Source: Chara braunii
Lineage: Eukaryota; Streptophyta; Charophyceae; Charales; Characeae
NCBI GenBank assembly: GCA_003427395.1
Contig: BFEA01000171.1
Coordinates: 2,591,691 to 2,619,214 of the forward strand
DNA length: 27,524 nt
Direction: 5' to 3'
A model generated the notes under the pieces. The model was given only the letters and a program-made list of their open reading frames with translations. It made no database searches and was not told the DNA's origin. Position numbers and translations under genes: made by a program. Positions 1 through 8,719 of this stretch are shown one piece after another; within the stretch, counting starts at the first letter, position 1; the number at the start of each line of letters is the position of its first letter.

Positions 1-553
1 TACTTCTGTAACTCGTTGGTCTGCCCCTTTCCCATGCCGTGGGTGCACATAGTCCCACACGGTACTTGCTTGACTGGACTGTGACTGACTGGGACTGGTA
101 CCACTGACTGCATGGGTTTGCACTGGCAACTCGATGCAGTCACACTGCTGACGTAATGCAGTTGGGCTCACCACTTGCCCACTTGCCTCTGTCCAAACGT
201 GAGACAACTTCGAAAGGCCACTTCCGGACCTTCCGGAAGTCTGTGGGCTTGGCCTTTCGAACACTGTAGCAGCTACGACCTTGACCTTTCAGGACTGTAG
301 CAGCTACGACCTTGACCCTTCAGAAGAGCTACAGCTACGACTTCTAGAACTCACTAAGACCTCTATCCTACAGGTCTACGGATCGAACCCCAACCACCTA
401 CGGACCTACGACAACCTACCAACTGTTGCGAATACACAAGTCACGGCTTCAACTCTCGGGGTCGACACAGACACTGTACACCGGTAAGGTAAGAACTAGG
501 GATCGAGCCCTGGGATCTGCATTTGCTAATGCTAACAGGTGAATACCGTTTCA
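1..553 (-). repeat. 3' LTR of element A (truncated by window edge)
   Basis: Direct copy of 9163-9683. Its inner boundary is at 553, where the shared sequence stops; on the minus strand the LTR starts TGAAACGG. About 440 bp of the LTR should lie left of the window. This copy carries a 31-bp tandem duplication (263-293 and 294-324) that the 5' LTR lacks, and an 8-bp perfect inverted repeat (221-228 with 232-239) that is degraded in the other copy. Confidence 0.92.
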
Positions 554-565
554 CTCCTGCCGGCC
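554..565 (-). other. Polypurine tract of element A (weak)
   Basis: On the minus strand the 12 bases before the 3' LTR read GGCCGGCAGGAG. They are purine-rich and sit where the plus-strand primer belongs. The tract is poorer than those of elements B and C, perhaps because of mutation. Confidence 0.5.
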
Positions 566-591
566 TAAATTTGAGGTCCTCCGAGAATAAT

Positions 592-884
592 TCAGTCCAA
601 GACCGGATTTTCACCTTTCCTTTCTCTCTCGTAGGCTCTAACTATGCCGGGAGCTGTTTCTAGAAGTTCAGTTCTTGTAAACCAGCGGTCGTCCTGGGGT
701 TCCTGATAAGCAAATCAGACCTTATACTGTTTCTGTGAACGACCTCTCCTCCTGTTCTGAATACGTCTTCACCTACAATGCCCTCAATGTCATATCTTCC
801 ATCCATGTTCGGAGGGATCATGGATCTTCTTGATGGAAATTGTTGACTTGTGACACACGACAATAACTTTGACGCATGGAACAC
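592..884 (-). pseudogene. Element A pol C-terminus: chromodomain-like tail, frameshifted
   Basis: This is the end of Pol, after integrase. One frame (884 down to about 700) holds FPSRRSMIPPNMDG and a YDIEGIVGED segment, which looks like the start of a chromodomain-like module. The reading then moves to another frame that holds DDRWFTRTELLET, the end of the module, and closes at a TGA at 592-594. In that second frame a TGA interrupts the match just before FAYQEPQ, where CGA would fit, so CpG decay is likely. Chromodomains of chromoviruses are thought to guide integration to particular chromatin. A related tail occurs in elements B and C, which supports homology. One frameshift and one stop make this copy nonfunctional. 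Confidence 0.7.
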
Positions 885-952
885 AGGGTAGGTGTGGAGG
901 TGTGCTGGGATCTCTATCGTATAGGACGGTCCATCCTCTCCGCCCTTAACTT

Positions 953-1282
953 CTAGAACTGGCCACGGTCCTCTGTATGCTGGCAGTAACTTCTGCGAAA
1001 TGTTTTCCTCAGGAGCAAACTCTTTGGACTTGACCCACAGACTAAGTCGCCTACTTGAAACTGTGACGGGCGACGATGCTTGTTAGCCTGCTCTATCATT
1101 CTGTGCTGGGCCTTCATGAGGTTTTCAACAATGGTAGCTAACTCCTTCTCCTGTTGTATCGCAAACTCCCTAGTACTAGGCGGTAGCCTATGAACCTGGT
1201 CCCGGTTAAGTCCTTCAAACGGTCTGCGCGGTCTAAAGGACTTATGTAGCTTATTGGGAGTACGACAGGTTGCTAGGTGCAC
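953..1282 (-). pseudogene. Element A integrase C-terminal region (GPY/F-type module), frameshifted
   Basis: The frame holds a helix-rich stretch (STREFAIQQEKELATIVENL then KAQHRMIEQANKHRR) followed by FQVGDLV, the usual linker from the integrase core to the GPY/F module. After FQVGDLV the frame is lost. In another frame the next codons read NISQKLLPAYRGPWPV, the expected GPY/F-like end, so a small indel sits near 1020. The module binds DNA and helps multimerisation in gypsy integrases. The upstream join to the core (near 1273) is also out of frame. Confidence 0.75.
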
Positions 1283-1887
1283 ACTGTTGTTATATGCATG
1301 GCTACCTTGGGCAACGTTTCGTCCCAGTTGACTTGATCTGGTCTAATGTAAATGCGCAGAGCTTGCTGTAGGATCTTATTCATCTGCTCTGTTTGACCGT
1401 TAGTCTCTGGGTGACGGCCATACGACATCAACAACTTTGAGCTGTATACTCTCATTAACTCCTGCCAGTTCTAACTTGTAAATCGGGTGTACCTATCACC
1501 AACTATGGACAATGGGATCCCGTGATCACTAACCCAAAAGTCAAAAAACTTCTGAATGACTAACTCTGTACGGGCTTCTGCGGTTAAGGGAACAAAAACA
1601 GCATACTTGCTAAATCTATCCACTATTACCATGACTTGGCTCTTGCCATGCCTACTCTTGACACTAGCATCCATGAAATCGATGGATACTGAATCACGAG
1701 GCTGAGAAAGTATGGGCAAGGGTCGAAGAAGACCTAGAGGGGCACACACAGTTGTCTTATTCCTCTGACAAACTTTGCAACTGCGAACGTACTCTATGTA
1801 GTCGGCTTCATTCTTGGCTAAGTATACGCATGCATCAGGTTGGCTAGAGTCTTTTGCCAACCGAAATGTCCCTCTGTGTCGTGGCAT
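1273..1887 (-). pseudogene. Element A integrase catalytic core, broken
   Basis: Two reading segments (1471-1887 and 1273-1455) together cover the core. The first carries CKVCQRNK, the second half of the zinc-binding H2C2 site, then SIDFMD with the first catalytic Asp, VIVDRFSKYA, and VGDRYTRF with the second Asp region (usually SDRDTRF, so altered here). The second carries HPETNGQTEQMNK with the catalytic Glu. Integrase inserts the cDNA copy into the chromosome. A stop at 1471 separates the second Asp from the Glu segment. The residues for D,D,E can be identified, but the frame is not continuous. Confidence 0.88.
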
Positions 1888-2147
1888 TCCCCTAGGATCA
1901 AACTACGGATTTCCTTACTATTAGGAACACACAGTCGGTCTATTGCATTGGTCTTCTCAAACAGTAATCCCTCTGTAGTGCGGTAATGTGGTTCAGTCTT
2001 TGGGGCCTCCTTAACTTTTTTGAGGAGGTAACTGTAAATAGTGTCCTGCGCATACGCCTGTCTTACTTTCTCTTGCAGGTCTCTCCCTATATCCAGATAG
2101 TGGACTATAGCTCCAAAGTAATCTGATCTCCTGCTTGGAGCATCCAC
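1818..2147 (-). pseudogene. Element A integrase N-terminal zinc-binding (H2C2) domain
   Basis: The frame has the His pair in CHDTEGHFGWQKT and then LMHAYT. The matching Cys pair lies in the overlapping next frame (CKVCQRNK). Upstream residues such as DLQEKVRQAYAQD fit the spacer between RNase H and integrase in gypsy Pol. The domain helps integrase assemble on the LTR ends. The His half and the Cys half are in different frames, so a frameshift lies between about 1818 and 1887. Confidence 0.8.
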
Positions 2148-2596
2148 ATATACTTGCCTTTGACTGGTTTGAGCTCAAAATCATACTGATCTATCTCAGA
2201 GGCCCACCTAGTCAGCTTAGGTGTCATCTTGGCCTGCTTCTTCAGCCACATGAGGGTTTCGTGGTCTGAATAAACTTTGAAGTGCCTCCTAAGCAGGTAA
2301 TGCTTCCAGTGCTCTAGGGCCTGCCTGAGAGCGTAGAGTTCTCTCTCGTAAGTCGAGGTAGCTACTTTCTTTGAGGGCATCCTCTCTGACATGAACTCTA
2401 CGGGTCTATAGCCATTGCCGTCATCTTGCTGCAACACGACGCCTATACCATATTGACTTGCGTCCGTGGTGACGACAAATGGCAAGGACGGATTTGCCAC
2501 CTTGAGGACAGGGTATTCTATCAACGCTCGTGTTAACTTCTTTAGAGCGGATGTACAGTCTTTGTCCCACTTCCAGATTGCTTCTTTCTTCAACAA
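2105..2596 (-). pseudogene. Element A RNase H domain
   Basis: The segment WDKDCTSALKKL, then VTTDASQYGIGVVLQQ, STYERELYALRQALEHW and YSDHETLMWL, is the RNase H domain that directly follows RT in Ty3/gypsy Pol. The Asp in TDAS, the Glu in YERE and the Asp in YSDH match the expected acidic metal-binding residues. It would degrade the RNA strand of the RNA-DNA hybrid. The frame is open for 163 codons but is displaced from RT on one side and from integrase on the other, so it is a fragment of a decayed polyprotein. Confidence 0.92.
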
Positions 2597-3306
2597 CCTG
2601 CGAAGAGGGGCGTCGATGGAGGAAAAGTTCCTCGCAGACTATTGTGATAGTTAGCTAGGCCTAGAAAAGACCGCAATTCTGTCAGTGTGCGGGGCGTCGG
2701 CCAATCTCTAATTGCCGCTATCTTGCTATCCTCAAGCTTAATGCCATCTCCGTCTAATACGTGGCCAAAGTACAAGACTTGTGTCTTGGCCCACTCGTAC
2801 TTCTTCGCATCGATCTTGAAGTTAGCCTCTTTTAGCTTCTCCAAGACCTGCCTCAAATGACCCTGATGTTCTTGGAGGGTACGACTGAAAACTAGTATGT
2901 CGTCTAAGTAGACTATGACAGATCTATCTAGCCAAGGCCTAAACACATCATTCGTGCAACGCTGGAATGTGGCTGGCGCATTGGTCAGTCCAAAGGGCAT
3001 CACGATGAACTCATAATGCCCATATTTAGTCCGGAAAGCAGTCTTGTACTGGTCATCAAGGTGAACTTCTATTTGATGATATCCGAACTTCAAATCTATC
3101 TTTGAAAAATACTTATAGCCCTGCACTCGATCTAAGAGATCGTCTATCTTGGGCAGTGGCTCAACATTCTTCACTATTATGGCATTCAGACCCCTATAAT
3201 CGACACACATACACAACTCTCCCTCCTTTTTGGGGACAAACAAAATTGGTGCTCCAAAGGGAGACGAACCGGGCCTAATCCAACCTTTTTCGAGGAGCTC
3301 GTCCAA
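2590..3306 (-). pseudogene. Element A reverse transcriptase
   Basis: This 238-codon open segment holds the classical RT blocks in order: LLEKGWIRPGSSPFGAPILF, CVDYRGLN, KIDLKFGYHQI with the first catalytic Asp, VMPFGLTNAPATFQ, and VIVYLDDILVFS (YLDD codons at 2899-2910) with the catalytic Asp pair intact. DWPTPRTLTELRSFLGLANY marks the start of the connection to RNase H. The frame fails after LANYHNSL, and a frameshift near 3306 separates it from the protease-linker frame. The catalytic site looks undamaged although the polyprotein is broken. It synthesises cDNA from the element RNA. Confidence 0.95.
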
Positions 3307-3791
3307 CTGCCTTGCAATTTCTCTAACTCCTTTAGGGACATCGTGTAAACTGCACCCTTAGGAGTTCCACTGCTAGGCTCTATCTCAATGCGGTGCTGGA
3401 TTGGCCGCGACACTACTCCTATTGGCGGCTCTGCCAAATCTTTAAACTCTTCCAGCAGCTTGGCAATAGTTGGGTCTATTGGCTTCTCCTCACTAGGCTC
3501 AGTGACAGGCCTCACGTAGGTTACAAAGACTTGTTCTTCTAACTGCTCCTTTCTAACTATTCGTGCGGACGCGGGAGCACTGAGACAGCAATGTGCCAGG
3601 GAGTCGTCTACTCCTAACACATGGAACAGACGTGCAGTCTTGACCTCGCCTGAGGGACTGGGGAGCCTACACTCATGCTCTCTCAAGTGGAGTGTGGCCC
3701 TTGCTGCCTCTCCCCAGTCCATACCTAGGACTATATCAAAAGGGAGGTTGTCCTCTACGAGGAGAGACAGAGAGTGGATAACTTTCTCCAC
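3186..3791 (-). pseudogene. Element A protease C-terminal part and protease-RT linker
   Basis: The frame begins with a protease C-terminal flap region, LPFDIVLGMDWG, which in retropepsins of this family lies about 60-70 residues after the DTG. It continues through an acidic linker (EEKPIDPTIAKLLEEFKDLA) and the RT fingers lead-in (RPIQHRIEIEPSSGTPKG). It then leaves the RT frame near 3306. A short gap of 50 bases with a frame break separates it from the DTG segment. Confidence 0.82.
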
Positions 3792-3842
3792 CTTAGCGTC
3801 TTTTTCTAAGCGCAGATACGCCTGGACTCCCTTGATGTAATC

Positions 3843-4064
3843 CTAAACACGCATTCTGCGGTTGTCTGCGAGGATACTGACTATGGGGTTTGCCAACTTC
3901 TGGACTTTCAAGCCTAGCCTTATCTTTTTTAGTGCTCTGCGGCTAATATAGCTACGGGTAGCCCCTGTGTCTATGAGGGCCCCTATTCTACTTTTAGAAA
4001 CTTCTAAATCTACTAAGACAAGCTGTCCTTTGCTCTCCTTCTTCATTTTGGCCCAGGCCGGCAT
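3843..4064 (-). pseudogene. Element A aspartic protease (DTG segment)
   Basis: A 73-codon segment with GALIDTGATRSYIS, the retropepsin active-site motif with the catalytic Asp. It would cleave the Gag-Pol polyprotein. The motif is intact here, unlike the changed sites in elements B and C. It lies downstream of the gag zinc knuckle and upstream of the LPFDIVLGMDW segment, which is the expected order. Confidence 0.88.
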
Positions 4065-4223
4065 CCTTTCAACTCTTCTGCCAGACCTGTGAGGGAAGTG
4101 CCTAGAGAGACTCTAACACAGGCAGTCTCTCGATAGCTAACTAGGCACTGACTTGCAACCTCTGCCATGGGCTCATGTGGTGTGGGAGTTTCCTGGTGGT
4201 GCGCGCACACTTCCCCACATGGC

Positions 4224-4668
4224 CTAATGGTAAGGGCAGTTGTGACCCCTACCATTGGCTGCCTTTTGACCCCTGGGCAGCGAATCGGGCCTTATACTTC
4301 GGACAATATTTGATAATATGGGCAGGGTCACTACAATAGATGCACTGCCCCTGGTCCATTCGCTGTTGCCATACTCTCTGGTCCAAGCCCAAATCTTCCC
4401 AAGGCCGGCGCTGTGGCCAACCCGGGTGCCAACCTCCTCGCCGTTGAGGTGATCCTCCACCTCTACGCTGTGGTGATCGATCGGGCCCTGCGGGGGACCT
4501 TGACCCCTACCTCCCTCTTGGCGGTTCCTTTGGCCGCCACCCCTCTGTGCGCCCGGACCCCGACCACCCATGGCCCTGACCTCCTCCTCTACCTTGCGGC
4601 CTCCCTCCAACCGCAACAACAGCGTAGGTCCTCCCTTGACCTCCACTACTGTCCTCCTCCTCTAGCCT
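4224..4668 (-). pseudogene. Element A gag nucleocapsid region with CCHC zinc knuckle
   Basis: The region codes for a Gly/Arg/Gln-rich basic linker, typical of nucleocapsid. At 4303-4344 one frame reads CIYCSDPAHIIKYC, an exact CX2CX4HX4C zinc knuckle, which binds and packages element RNA. The knuckle is in the same frame as the capsid segment at 4669-5496, but that frame has a TAG at 4669-4671 and at least one more stop before the knuckle. The longest open frame here (4224-4646) is a different one and gives only low-complexity sequence. The gag is therefore broken. Confidence 0.85.
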
Positions 4669-5496
4669 CTACTCTATCTGACTGTAGGGGACTTCATCTG
4701 TACCACCTTCGTCTAAAGTAAGGATCAGGTGATCCTTGGCCCTGACCTGTCCAGAGATGGTACGACCTTTCCACTTCTTTCCCTTGTCGAAATCCTTATG
4801 CCAGAAAGTGAAAACTGGCATGGGTTTGACCTCGAACAGGACCACCTCTCTACTCAGCGCGTCATACGTAGTAGTGGCGTGTTGGGTCTTCTCAAAGAAG
4901 TGCCCTAGCAAGGGCTCTGACATGGCACGGTAAAATAAGTTAACTAATTGGGTTTCAGTGACCCCGTGGTCTGGGATGGCTACCAGATCGTCCATAACTA
5001 CTTTGAGTGCTCTCGCACTCTTCCACTGTTGTGAGTGGATTGTTTGCAGTTTGTCAGAGGCCCTGACGCCTCGTGTGACGTCAGCGAACCTCTCTCTCAG
5101 GAGTTTGAGGAAGGTGTGAAGAGGGGTGAGTTTAGAGTATGCAACCATATTGTGTTCACAATCGGCTGCTCGCGCGAGGGACCTAGCAAAACTGGGTGCT
5201 TCGTCTCGTAACGAGTGGAAGGCCACGCGGATTTGTTCCTCTGGTTCAATATGTTGCAAGTATACGTACGTGTTGATAGTGGCCTCCCAATTATCAAAAT
5301 TCTCGTCCTTTTTCCCGCCATACGAGTCAGGGAACTTGAGCTTGATAGGCTCTTTGCGGGGACGCCCTTCACTCTCTGCAGCGGCCAGTACTTTGGCACC
5401 TTCAATGGCGCCTGTGCAGAATTTCTCTGCGCTGTCCCTCTCTTTATTTTTTTTATTTTTTTTTATGATAGCCCTTGCGATATCCCTCTATCGTGG
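4669..5496 (-). pseudogene. Element A gag capsid region (retrotransposon gag-like)
   Basis: The open frame reaches further upstream than its TTG codon at 5259: it is open from a TAG near 5498. It reads through AKVLAAAESEGRPRKEP, IKLKFPDSYGGKKDENFDNW, EATINTYVYLQ and on to LVNLFYRAMSEPLLGHFFE. The FDNWEATINTYVYLQHI block and the LRERFADV block fit retrotransposon gag capsid proteins. No good ATG is present at its start, which fits an origin as the middle of a longer gag cut by the sequence at 5500-6480. It ends in TAG at 4669-4671. Confidence 0.82.
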
Positions 5497-5499
5497 CGG

Positions 5500-6480
5500 T
5501 GGTAAGAGAACCGTCATAATTGAGGGCTTATCTATTGGGCTGCTCCATCTATTGGTGGGGAGCGGCACCTGCTGGAAACCGGGTCCAGCGTCCCATTGAT
5601 ACATTGTACAATACAAAGATATTGGTGTTTGTTGTTTCCTAGGATTGTGGTGATAGTTGTCTCTTCCCGGGGCTCCGTTATCCCTTGGACCTGCTATTGT
5701 CCCCCTTCCATTCTTGGAGCACCACCTTAACTGTTAGCCCAACCCTAGTTCAGCAGCCCCCTTGATACTCGAACCCCCTGGCGGGCTCTAACAACTGTAG
5801 ACGACGGTGACCTGCTGGGTCCACCTGCAAGGAATGACCTTTGTGAGGTCCAATGGAAACCGGGTCCAGCGTCCCGTTGATACATCTTAGAATACAAACA
5901 TATTTGTTTGTTGTTTCCTAGGACTCTGGTGATAGTTGTCTCTTCCCGGGGCTCCGTTATCCCTTATAGCTGCTATTGTTCCTCTTTTATTCTTGGAGCA
6001 CCACCTTATCTGTTACTTCAGCCCTAGTTCAGCAGCGCCCCTGATACTCGAACCCTATGGCGGGCTCTAACAACTGTACACGACGGTGATCTGCTGGATC
6101 CACCTGCAAGGAATGGCCTTTGTGAGGTCCAACTGCTTAAGGCCCAAGGTGGTTAAAAAGACTATTGAATGTTGGTGTACACAAGCCTTATGACTGCTCT
6201 CATGGGACCGGGAGTCTCCCCTTCTCTCTGCATGCGAACAGTTATTAGGCTACTTTTGAAGCAAGAAGCGAATCTGTTGTTTCGGAATTACAACAACTCG
6301 TGAGTTCTCAAGAGGCTCTGCTGTCAGAGTTCTTGAAACAACATGAATTACGTAGTATTAGTTTGCGTTCAAAGTACGTAAATGATTGGAGAATCATGTA
6401 TAAATGATATGATTACACGCTGCGCACCAAATTGCAAACAAACCGTGCAAGGAGTCTTATGTCAACAAATGGAACACAAG
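5500..6480. other. Roughly 1 kb interruption inside gag of element A
   Basis: Between the coiled-coil gag N-terminus and the capsid part there is about 1 kb without a supported gene. It contains a tandem duplication (5573-6132) and an AT-richer part (about 6200-6480). It could be an inserted repeat or an intron-like segment of the element. I see no convincing terminal repeats or target duplication. Confidence 0.5.
5573..6132. repeat. Tandem duplication, two ~280-bp units
   Basis: Unit 1 is 5573-5853 and unit 2 is 5854-6132. Both start tggaaaccgggtccagcgtc and end ttgtgaggtccaa. They are about 90% identical by eye, with scattered substitutions and a 2-bp length difference. The divergence shows the duplication is not recent. 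No coding capacity is seen. Confidence 0.9.
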
Positions 6481-6481
6481 T

Positions 6482-7462
6482 TCAAAACATTGTTGACTTC
6501 CTGGAACCTAGTAATGCCCATTCAAGTTGACCTGCAATTGACGTAGGCGACCTGCCCTCCCGTCCCCCTTCCCCCTTCCTATTGGGGCCTGGTTCAGTGA
6601 TGTGTAATCCCCGCAGGTTCTTAACTTCAGTCCCGACATGAGTCATTACGTCACGCACGAAGTCCCTAAAACCAGAACGGATGGAGTGGAGGGCCATGTC
6701 TTGGCCCCTAACAGACTGATGGTGTTTGGTCCAGGCCTTACCTAGGAGCTCGATGCTCCCAAGGATCTTATCTAACTTAGCTTGGATATCAGGCTGGCCC
6801 TCTACTTCTTGTCTACACGTCGGTAAACTTTCCACGCCTCTGGCCATCTTGTTGGCTTCCTCCGTCCTCCTCTTCTTCTCCCTTGCCAGGCGCAACTTCC
6901 ACTCCAACCTCTTCTCGTTTTCTATGGCCTGGCGTTCTAGGGGATCACTCGTCGCCTCGATCTCCCTAATTGCTGCTTCCTTCTCCTCCCGGGGTATATA
7001 CAACATCACCTCTTCATCCTCTCCCAGCGATAAATTAGCCACCCACTCACTTATCCTTTTTTCCACCCACGGGTCGTCTTCTTTCGTGCCACTGCTTTCT
7101 GCTCCTTCCCCCAATCTTCTTCGTCTAAGGGGCTCTTCTTCCGGCTGCTCATCCTCCTCTTCAACCTCTTCTTCCTTTGCAACTCTCATTCTCTCTTCCT
7201 CTTGCTGCAATCTTTGCATCTCCTCCTCCAGCTGCTTCTTCTTCGCCGCCTGCTCCTCGGCTATCATCTTCATCTTTGCTTGCCAAAGGACCTCCTTCTT
7301 CTCCCTTCTCTCTGTTAGGATGGCGGCGGCCTGCTCCTCTTGAGCCTTAGTGATACGACATGGTGCTCTTCCCACTGTGAGTATCAACCATGGTGATAAG
7401 TGCACAACCGGACAACGGTTCCAGACCTCACCACGTAGACCTTGGCTCCCTGACTGACACAA
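6482..7462 (-). pseudogene. Element A gag N-terminal ORF, coiled-coil
   Basis: A 326-codon open frame, rich in Glu, Lys, Arg and Gln. From about residue 40 to 100 it is an uninterrupted charged helix (ITKAQEEQAAAILTERREKK and following) ending in an acidic run (EEEVEEEDEQPEEEP). A second helical stretch lies near residues 155-205. It is in the position of a gag N-terminal domain and probably serves assembly. The open frame begins at a TTG. The only well-placed ATG (7359-7361) is out of frame with the rest, so a 1-nt indel just after the natural start is likely. The frame ends shortly before the 1 kb interruption, so the C-terminus (GSRKSTMF) is probably not original. No enzyme domain is recognised. 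Confidence 0.7.
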
Positions 7463-7555
7463 CCTAAGACTGACTCAATCTAAGGACCACAAAATCCTGA
7501 TAGGACCCTATCGGCTATGGCCTCTAGCCTAGACCTGAACTATGGCCGTCACTAC

Positions 7556-7653
7556 AGGACTTGTTGCTGATCAGGAGGCATTTAAGGAGATCCCCCGTAA
7601 CTCCTCAGGAATTATTTAACGTCGCAGACAGGACGACGCGATCAGCAAGTCCT
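7556..7653 (-). other. Inverted repeat enclosing a conserved leader block (possible RNA stem)
   Basis: Arms at 7556-7572 and 7640-7653 pair over 14 bases with a 3-nt bulge. They enclose the 32-nt block (7602-7633) that recurs at 24862-24893 with one mismatch. A structured leader element is possible; this is inference. Confidence 0.45.
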
Positions 7654-7984
7654 CTCAAGACTTAGACAACCTGTTGTGCAGCCCACAGCTCGGATTTTGG
7701 GACTATCGTGCCACACCGAGCAGCCCGCTGGTCAGTACCGGTCCTTGGGAGGGTTCGTGTCCTCCGAGACAGTCGAGTCGTCAGACACAGCCTTTAGCCC
7801 TACTCAGCCCGTGTGGGTTTGGTCAACAAGGCCCTATCCTCCATACATGGAGTTCCTAGCACCTGGACAAAAGAGACTCGATGCAGAAAGAAGAGACAGA
7901 CAGACTCAGCAAGTATCATAGGGTGAGTGCACATCCATAGGGCGAGGGGATAGGCTGAGGGCTTGGTGAGAATATGCCAACTCC

Positions 7985-8215
7985 ATCTTGGTCAAAGTTG
8001 CAGTCAACAGCCTTGGTCGACGCCTTGGTCAACACTGGCCAAACCCCCGGTCAACGCTCCGGCCAACCTTGGTCAACGCCTTGGTCAATGCTCTTGGTCA
8101 ACACTGGTCAAACCCTTGGTCAACGCTCCGGTCAACCTTGGTCAACGCCTTGGTCAACGCCCGGGTCAACGCTCAAATCAACTTTGGTCATTTTTGTGGT
8201 CAACACTTTGGTCAA
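7985..8215. repeat. GGTCAA-rich minisatellite in leader of element A
   Basis: Degenerate repeats of a short unit like ttggtcaacgcc. Larger units of roughly 57-60 bp (containing gtcaacactggycaaac and cggtcaacgctccgg) are repeated. I count about 14 exact GGTCAA hexamers, all in the same orientation, which read TTGACC in element sense. Confidence 0.88.
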
Positions 8216-8483
8216 CCTCCAACTCGGCTATGGCTGCCTTCTTCTTCTTCCTCACCACCCTTCTTCTTCTTCCTCCTTTCTTTCTCCTACCTTGCCTTGC
8301 TCTTCCTTCACCCTGGCTATGTCTTCCCTCTTCTTCTTCGTCCCTCCTTCCTCTTCAACTATGGCTTCTCTCTTCTCTTTCGTCCCTCACTCCTCTCTCA
8401 TTCGTCTTCTTGCCTCCTTTCTCCGTGTCCGAGCTCCGTGGCTATGGCCGCCTTTTCCTTCTTGGACCACACAACCAATCTTG

Positions 8484-8486
<3 letters not shown>

Positions 8487-8542
<56 letters not shown>
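8487..8542. repeat. (TC)28 microsatellite
   Basis: An uninterrupted TC run, reading (GA)n in the sense of element A. It sits about 170 bp downstream of the PBS. Confidence 0.98.
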
Positions 8543-8546
<4 letters not shown>

Positions 8547-8706
8547 CGTTGTCTCCTTTGCAGGTACACGGCACCTTCCTCCACCAGCACAGCTATGGTG
8601 GAGCTCTTCTTCGGTGATGACGAACTTCAACTTTGGCTCTCTTCGACTATGGCGCCCCACTTCGGCATACCGCGGGCAACAACGGCGCGTGAGATAGCGG
8701 GTACCA

Positions 8707-8718
8707 GCTCTGATACCA
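8707..8718 (-). other. Primer-binding site of element A (initiator tRNA-Met)
   Basis: The minus strand reads TGGTATCAGAGC, the complement of the plant initiator tRNA-Met 3' end. It lies one base from the LTR end (8720). This position and sequence fix the element orientation. Confidence 0.95.
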
Positions 8719-8719
8719 A

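Larger units (their letters stand above)
7463..8706 (-). other. 5' leader of element A (non-coding)
   Basis: About 1.2 kb separates the PBS from gag. It holds, in element sense, a (GA)28 tract, a TTGACC-rich minisatellite, and a block shared with the leader of element B. Overlapping plus-strand open frames here are antisense to the element and owe their length to the low-complexity tracts. Confidence 0.75.

Noticed and set aside
4413-4721. Plus-strand frames opposite the gag nucleocapsid region
   Set aside because: Shadows of a GC-rich, Gly/Arg-rich coding stretch on the minus strand.
5640-6080. tRNA-like B-box words (gatactcgaacc on the plus strand)
   Set aside because: They occur in both tandem units, but there is no A box or cloverleaf at a suitable distance, so no tRNA or SINE can be supported.
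6726-7343. 205-codon plus-strand Ser/Leu/Phe-rich frame
   Set aside because: It is the reverse complement of the charged coiled-coil gag ORF; Glu/Lys-rich codons read as Ser/Phe/Leu on the other strand.
7985-8215. Possible CRISPR-like array
   Set aside because: The repeats are short, degenerate and continuous without unique spacers, in a eukaryotic retroelement leader. It is a minisatellite.
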